From positions 248,001-312,000 of the forward strand of contig CM067080.1 in NCBI GenBank assembly GCA_033980235.1: a DNA stretch of 64,000 nt, in the 5' to 3' direction. Source of the DNA: Diadema setosum (Eukaryota > Echinodermata > Echinoidea > Diadematoida > Diadematidae). Each line of letters opens with the position of its first letter. Positions within the stretch are counted from its first letter, which is position 1. The translations under genes were made by a program, and so were the position numbers. A model generated the notes under the pieces. That model had not been told where the DNA came from. It saw nothing but the letters and a program-made list of their open reading frames with translations, and ran no database searches. This document shows positions 57,581 through 64,000 of the stretch, in pieces.

Positions 57581-60500
57581 AATCTAGATTTGAGTAAGAT
57601 TAAATCAGCAGATTGATGATGTCTTTATTTTTTGGCAGTGATTACACTCAGATTAATTGTTTTCATCTTAGAACAGTGTGATATGTACCTTACTGCATAC
57701 CTTGTATGATACTCCAAATATGCAATACATGACAATCAACATGTGTGGATTTATGGTAATAATGCTTGGATTTATTGTAAGTGTGATATTGCCACATTTG
57801 GCCCAGCTAGGGGATCCTAATTGTAGGCTGAGACACAGCCAGTAGGTTAGTTTGAAAGAAACTGTGTCTATTAGCATAGTGTAAAAAGAGAGGAGAAGTT
57901 TTGGAATAGAAAAATAAAGAAGTGAAGCCAAATTTTGTTGATGTGAATTGATGTTAAAAGCACTTCCATATAAGAAAACCTAATACTTGTAAAGATATAT
58001 ATTTTGTTCACCATATTATGCAACTTTCTATCTGAAGTGTGTTTATTGTGTGCTGTACTATTAATAAATCCACCTCTTTCTATGTGAACTCTCAGCACAT
58101 TATCAAGAACAGACACATAGAGGGATAGAACACAACATGTGATTTTAATGCACAAAATTTGATAGAGACACTCTTACCCTAGCTAAGCAGTCTTCAAGTG
58201 GTTGCATGACTTTTGAGCACTGCACAAATTTGATAGCTATGAAGACTGTGTGTGAATTGGAGGTGCTAAGAGCCACATACTGAAGTAGATTTACATTTTT
58301 TTAATGGTACATGTTCAGTATGATATCTTCTTCTTCTTTTCTTTTTTTTTTTTTTTGGTAGGCATTGTAATCTGTTAATAACAGTAAAAACATGAGTAGG
58401 TTGTGCACAGAAAAATCAACAAGTATATTTTTAATCATTGTCTTTGATTACTAGTGATGCTTTAATTCTACTGCCACCCAATTGAATTTCTGGTGGAAAA
58501 TTTTGTGACGTGCTTAGGGAAAAATCAAAAAAATAAGATGAATTGGCAGGATAGATTGGAGGGAAGTAAGTGTACATCATTATACATTCACACAGAGCTG
58601 GCAAGATGTGAAAATCAGAGCTGTACACAGCAACAGCTAACCCCAGTTAGGATGTTCACAGTGCGATTTTTCTGTTATATTGAATATGGAGATATCTATT
58701 TTATATTGTCTCAGATTCATTGGTGATGCATTTATCAATTATAAGATTAATTGAATAGATTCTGCATAAAACAAAAGTTTAACAAAAGTAACTGTCTTTT
58801 GTGTATATACATATCATTCAAGTAAAAATGATGATGTTATGATAGTACATTGTACTTGATATAAATCTTAGTTGAGGGAAGACTTTATATCGTTTGTGTG
58901 TCAGCTTTGTATAATTTTGCACACAGGTAGTGTACATGTACAGGCAAAAAGCATACATAATATGAAAAAGATGGAAATATTCAATTTATCAAGAATTTTC
59001 TTCAGGTGTAAGTCTGTCTACATAAATTTCATTTACTCCTTTCTGTCTGCTTTGATTATCAATACAGTAGATGGTACAAAATGTATTTTTGAATGAATTA
59101 TTTGGGCTCATTGATAATTAGTTTTTGGGAGTTTCCTTCTGTGTGAGTTATGGAAAAAAATGAAATACTATTCTTTAGCTCTCCCACACTGTACTCACAT
59201 AATACAACTAGCATTACATGGGTCCTATAACTACTTTGTTAGTTGTCATAAACTCTAACTTAATTCCCCTTTAGATCTACACTGTAGACTTAAATCACTG
59301 TCAGTGGCATGTATCATTCACACATTCACATGTACCTGTAAGTCCACCCATACAACCCCCCCCCCCCCACACACACACATGTATGTTCGTAGATGTCAGT
59401 CAATATATCACTGTCTACTAATAGATCATATATTAGGTAACACTGTAAAAGTGGACATTTTTGCTTCAGTGATTTTTTTTTTTTTTTTTGTTAGCCAGGT
59501 AAGATGGGTTTGGCATGGTTTTAATTAAAAAACATAACAATTGAGTGAACACTTCAAACAGCTCACTGCTACCATGACAGTTAAAGGCTTTGGCAGCAGC
59601 AGTAAATACATGAAAAGGTAAATAGTCTGTATTATGACAGCAAATTAACTCACCTTACAGGATTAGCGAATGTGAAGAAAAGTGCAGATAACAGTAGTTG
59701 TTACCCTACAATATACCTACATACATGTATATACCTTGAGATCAAGATTTGAAATGGTATTGCATTTATAACAAGCAAAAAGATGTGCGTTTGTTTTGTT
59801 TTGGTTTTGATTTTTTTTTATTTTTGTTGGGGGGGGGGAGCTAGGTTTATATGGCATGAAATGCACAAAAATTGTCATTTTTGCAGTAATAGTTATAGTG
59901 GTAACTAACAGCCAAATGGGCATGAGGAGGGAGGACAGTGTTACCTGTAGTCCCATCTCACTGTCTGTTTCTAATACTCCAATCAAGAGTAGACTAATAG
60001 TTGCTCATTATTTCCCACTGCAAAGTAGTGACAATTCTTGTATTGTAAATATCCCTACCTCAAGTTGTCAACTTTGAGTGTTACAAGTAGCATGTTGTCC
60101 CTTACACAACCAGTATGAGTAGTGTCCACACATTGTAGTGCTTGCTTGTTTAAAGCAAAATAGGCAAGATTTAGACAGAAAGGGTAGTAGAAAAGTCATA
60201 ATACACAATTAAAGTTGTGCTTGGTTTGCATTAAACAAAAAGATGAATTTTATGTGAAAATTGCTCAAGGGAAATACAATGTAAATATGAAACCTTAAAA
60301 AAAAAAACAGAATCTTGGCATCGTCATGAAGGAATGCAGTGCTTCAGTGTAAATGTCACCCATGCAAAGAAATCCTATAAAGAATACAATTTATAAATGC
60401 ATATAACTGTTTTTAGAAGTGCATATACCTGGTATAACTAATGTGTAAGGTACATTTACAATTCTTTGTGTCAAGCTTCAGTAGGCTCGTGTGCTCTTTT

Positions 60501-62046
60501 AAAGAAACCATACTCATCATTAAGTGTGTCAATGTTTCCCAAATAATTCTATGTCTGAGGGATTGCAAGATTGAATCTTGTTTTCTGTGTCATTTTCTTT
60601 GTTTTTGTTTCTTTTATCAAACACAGTACGAGAAAATAGGGTGACTGTAATTATGAAGGATGACATTGACATAAATGAGCAGGTATTTTCTCATAGGATT
60701 GCACCTGAAAGTTGGTATAACTTGTTCAGTGTGCATTGGCAGTGGAATGGAATAGTGAGAAGATTTTGAATTCTGTGATGTGGTGTGAATTTGTTGGTTC
60801 TTTTTTATTATTTCTCTTCAATCACAGAGAATTCTTTGAGCAGATATTTTAATTCTATATTGCATGCTGCTTGAAGTTGGTTCAAGTTGAGTTATTGTGT
60901 GGTATTAGGGGAATTCTGCAGCCTCTAGTGTAATATTTCTCTCTCATGTTTGTCACAAGATATTTCATCAAGGGATGAAATTAATGTAGATTGCTTTACA
61001 CACAGTCTCTCACTACCCTATGTGAGAATTTCCAAGTTTTTGGTGCCAACTTCTTGCAACATATTCATAAGTCATGGTCTCCCAGACAACCAAGTCAATT
61101 TTTATGATTTCGCAAATGTGGATAAGATACTGTTGTCATGTAATGGCTTCATATTGATTTGGAGTCAAAAGTTTGTATCGTTTCAGTTTTCTTTTTTCTT
61201 TTTAGAGTGGGAGAGAATTGCTGGCTTTATTACCTAGGAGACATTGGATCACATGCTGATCAAATGATCATGAATGAGTAATAAAGAGATCACAAAATGT
61301 TTAACTATTTGCTGTGAATTCATCTTCTACAATCTAAAGAGACTAATGAGTGCAAAGGTACTTTAACTATATTTGAGAGAAGATTAAGAACACTGATGGA
61401 AACATTACATCAGAGGCTGAAAATCTCCCTCTATACTCATTCTTTCCAGACATGGTTTTGATTTATGATATGCTGCAAATGATTAAAAGGCATGCATGTA
61501 CACTGGACAGTAGGAAGGAAATGTTGGTTGTCATGCATGTTGTGGGGGTGTCCAAGAGAAAGCTATAACCACAGTGGATTTTTCTTTTTTAATTTAACCA
61601 CTCTATGGTGCCGCATCTCACCTCATTTTAAGCATCAGAAACAGTGCCAATGGGAGACAGAGATAGACAAGTACTGTGTGAGTAGGAATTATTCAAAGCA
61701 GTGGATCAGTATTACAATGTACATTTTCATCTGTCATGTCCCTGCCTCCTTTTGGGTCCTGAGGCAATATTTTGTTAGATTAAAATGTTTTCTTCAAATT
61801 TATTTGCATTATCAACAAGACGGTTGTTTCCTTCAAATGGATAGCTCTTTGGATTTACTCTTACTTGTACATGTATTTTGAAATTTATCAATTTGATTTT
61901 GTGTTTTACTGATGTGAAGTGAATTATTCACAGGGCATATGAGAGCATTCATGTAAGGGATCCAATGTCAGATAGCTCATGGCTTGAGTAAACAGTGTGC
62001 TTTCGGTTTTTTTTTCATTTTGAGTTTTGTACCAAGGGTTGTGGTA
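57581..62046. other. Downstream flank or extended 3' UTR
   Basis: No coding match. A partial copy of the CTGTAAAAGTGGA MITE end is at about 59442-59465. C-run/CA tract at 59347-59369 and a G-run at 59829-59838. Whether any of it is transcribed with the SLC4 gene cannot be seen from sequence. Confidence 0.5.
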
Positions 62047-62226
62047 CAGTGGACTCCCGTTATAAAAAAGTCCTCCGGACCCGCACTTTTCTTTCGTTAT
62101 ATCATTTTAAGCAAACAAATTAACCATAAAAGAACATAGAGTGGATAATGTTTCAGCCTGAATTTTTACTCTGTTGTAACCAGAATTTCATTATAACCAT
62201 GTTTGTTATAACGGGAGTGCACTGTA
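62045..62226. mobile_element. pogo/Tigger-like MITE
   Basis: TA duplications at 62045-62046 and 62225-62226 flank CAGTGGACTCCCGTTATAA and its inverse TTATAACGGGAGTGCACTG, on a 178-bp element. The CAGT…CTCCCGTTATAA terminus is typical of pogo/Tigger-derived miniature elements in the Tc1/mariner superfamily. Confidence 0.85.
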
Positions 62227-62770
62227 CAGAGAAATGAAAAAATCCATTTTTAGGTTTTATTTAACCACCAAAAAAAAAAAATAATAAACTTGAAAAAGAG
62301 AGACTTGGCTCAAGACAGATGAAGTTGTCCTGCTATAGGGCTTTGATATGATACCTCATCTTTTACAATGTATGCTTCATTTATGATGCTGATATATTTT
62401 ACTTTTTCATTTTATGTTGAGAGTCAGTTTAAATCCATTGGAACAGAAGTGTAGCATGGTTTGGATATTGCGTAGTAATGTTTAGAAGTCACATGTAAGC
62501 ACAGTTGAGGACGTTCAAAGAATTTTCAAAGCTTGCCTGACTGCAATTTGTCTAAATCTCACTACTTCATTATCATGGGAGTAGTGAGCAGTGAGTATCA
62601 GTATTTTCACAGATTTCATTACATACAGATGGTGCACTAGCTGTAGATATCAGATTAATTAAGTTTATGAAATAACAGCAATATAATGAAATGTTTGTTA
62701 TCTGAATGCAATGTTTGTTTTACCTGAAGATATAAGTTCTGTAAAAGAAATGTCATGCAGAATAGTAACA

Positions 62771-62982
62771 TACTGTAAAAGTGGATATTTTCATGTGACT
62801 AATTTTTCACACTTTGCCGGGCAAGAAGAGTTTCACGTTTTTTAATTCAGCGGAATCAAGACATCATGCATAGAAACATATGGCAAGCAAAAATATTTGC
62901 CTGCTTATATTTTCGCGCTCGTATCTGGTTGCTGGAAATGCGCTAAAATTTCAATAATGGGAAAATTTTCACTTTTACAGTA
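62771..62982. mobile_element. TA-flanked MITE with CTGTAAAAGTGG ends
   Basis: TA at 62771-62772 and 62981-62982. Inverted ends are CTGTAAAAGTGGATATTTTC and GAAAATTTTCACTTTTACAG. Length 208 bp, Tc1/mariner-type target. Confidence 0.85.
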
Positions 62983-64000
62983 ATCAGATTTGCTGCTTTT
63001 TGGCTGTTCCATTTGCATGTCAGGAAATCACTCTTCAATCTTATCTCTTCTCTTTCTCACCTTTCTTCCACTTTCTGCTTTCTTTTCATCATCCTGGCTG
63101 TTTTTGCTTTATATTCATTGTCCTTACTAGTTTTGCCTTGAACTTTTAGTGCAAATTTGCCTTTTCCTTTCATACATGTGTAATATTGTATACACTGTTC
63201 ATGGTAATTTGTTTTTTCTGTGGATGTTTTATTGTACAAGGGACTTCCCTCATGGTCACATCAGAACCTTCATAATCATAGGATGTTTTCCCTGCACACA
63301 ATTCAAGTAAAATGTAGAGTAGTTCTAATCCTATACAACAAGGGGGCAAACATAGGAAAGGATGAAGAATTTTAATTTTCATTTACATGATAATGATTTT
63401 GATCTCTTCTTTGCAACTGCCATTACTGAACATAAGTCTTGCAATTGAAGTCAAGTTCATTAAATATCAGTAGGTTGAATGTATGTTTCTTCTCCAAATT
63501 AACAGTAATTTAAAATAATTCACTAGTTCTCTGCCCTGTTCTACAATACCTGTAATATCAACCATTGAAAGCTCCCCAAGGAAATAAGAAACAAATAAAG
63601 CAGTTTCAACAGGTAGCCAATAGACAAGTTTTATGTTTGTAAAACAAAGCATTCAAGCCAAATGTGGGTTTATGGGTTTAAAATACAACAACAACGGACA
63701 AAGTAGAGATTAGTTACATAATAGAGCACCTGATATTCTATAGTATCAGACTTCATAAAAATGGTCTCAAGTTACAAAGATAGTTTTCAGCATGATGATT
63801 TGTTTGTACAAAAGGAGGAAATATGAAATTGCTATCAATTTAAATTTTCTTCAAGGTCTCTTGATACATTGTTTCTTAGTCGTATCATGTACAGGAATGA
63901 TGTAGTTTAAAATGTGGACATGATGTCTCATCAAAAGAGTATTCCCTATATTACATTTTTGTAATGCAGTATTTGACTGATAATGAGTTCGGATTATTAT
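62983..64000. other. Downstream flank
   Basis: No feature recognised. Confidence 0.5.

Overview
The window is eukaryotic, intron-rich, AT-rich animal DNA from a marine invertebrate. The dispersed repeats (frequent tgtacatgta-type words, very long G/C homopolymers, many TTAA-flanked MITEs, a GIY-YIG Penelope-like retroelement) make an echinoderm, probably a sea urchin, the best guess. That assignment is inference from repeat style and gene family, not from a diagnostic marker.

There is one recognisable host gene. It lies on the + strand and fills positions 1088 to about 57580: the 3' two-thirds of an SLC4-family Na+-coupled bicarbonate transporter, of the electroneutral NBCn1/NDCBE/NCBE type. 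I resolve 16 GT-AG exons that join in consistent phase into about 865 codons plus stop. They cover the end of the cytoplasmic domain (exons 1-3), the whole membrane domain (exons 4-14) and a cytoplasmic tail ending in a class I PDZ ligand, ETSV (exons 15-16). The upstream exons and promoter lie before position 1. Exon 3 carries a one-base frame discrepancy: the summed coding length is 2597 nt, one short of a multiple of three, and the frame changes near 9206.

The rest is intron, 3' UTR and repeats. Intron 1 holds microsatellites and one TGTGACC-ended repeat. Intron 2 opens with a 9-bp-TSD DNA transposon only about 30 bp from the exon 2 donor. Intron 4 (8.7 kb) holds two TTAA-flanked MITEs with G/C-run hairpins, a pair of ~550-bp inverted repeats 6 kb apart, and between these a degenerate ~220-bp tandem array. 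Intron 6 (6.6 kb) holds a third TTAA MITE, a decayed Penelope-like element with long direct and inverted flanking repeats, and a foldback MITE. Intron 8 holds a 1.1-kb repeat rich in AGGTCA half-sites. Intron 12 holds an 18-copy, 75-bp minisatellite with AATAAA in every unit. Intron 14 (16.3 kb) holds foldback MITEs, a SINE with perfect 13-bp target duplications, a Harbinger-like MITE and a fourth TTAA MITE. Downstream of the gene are a pogo/Tigger-like MITE and a second TA-flanked MITE.

I found no second gene, no rRNA, no functional tRNA and no CRISPR. The most useful items to check are the exon 3 frameshift, the intronic array of polyadenylation hexamers, the tandemly duplicated 5' splice site after exon 14, and the nested repeat architecture of introns 4 and 6.
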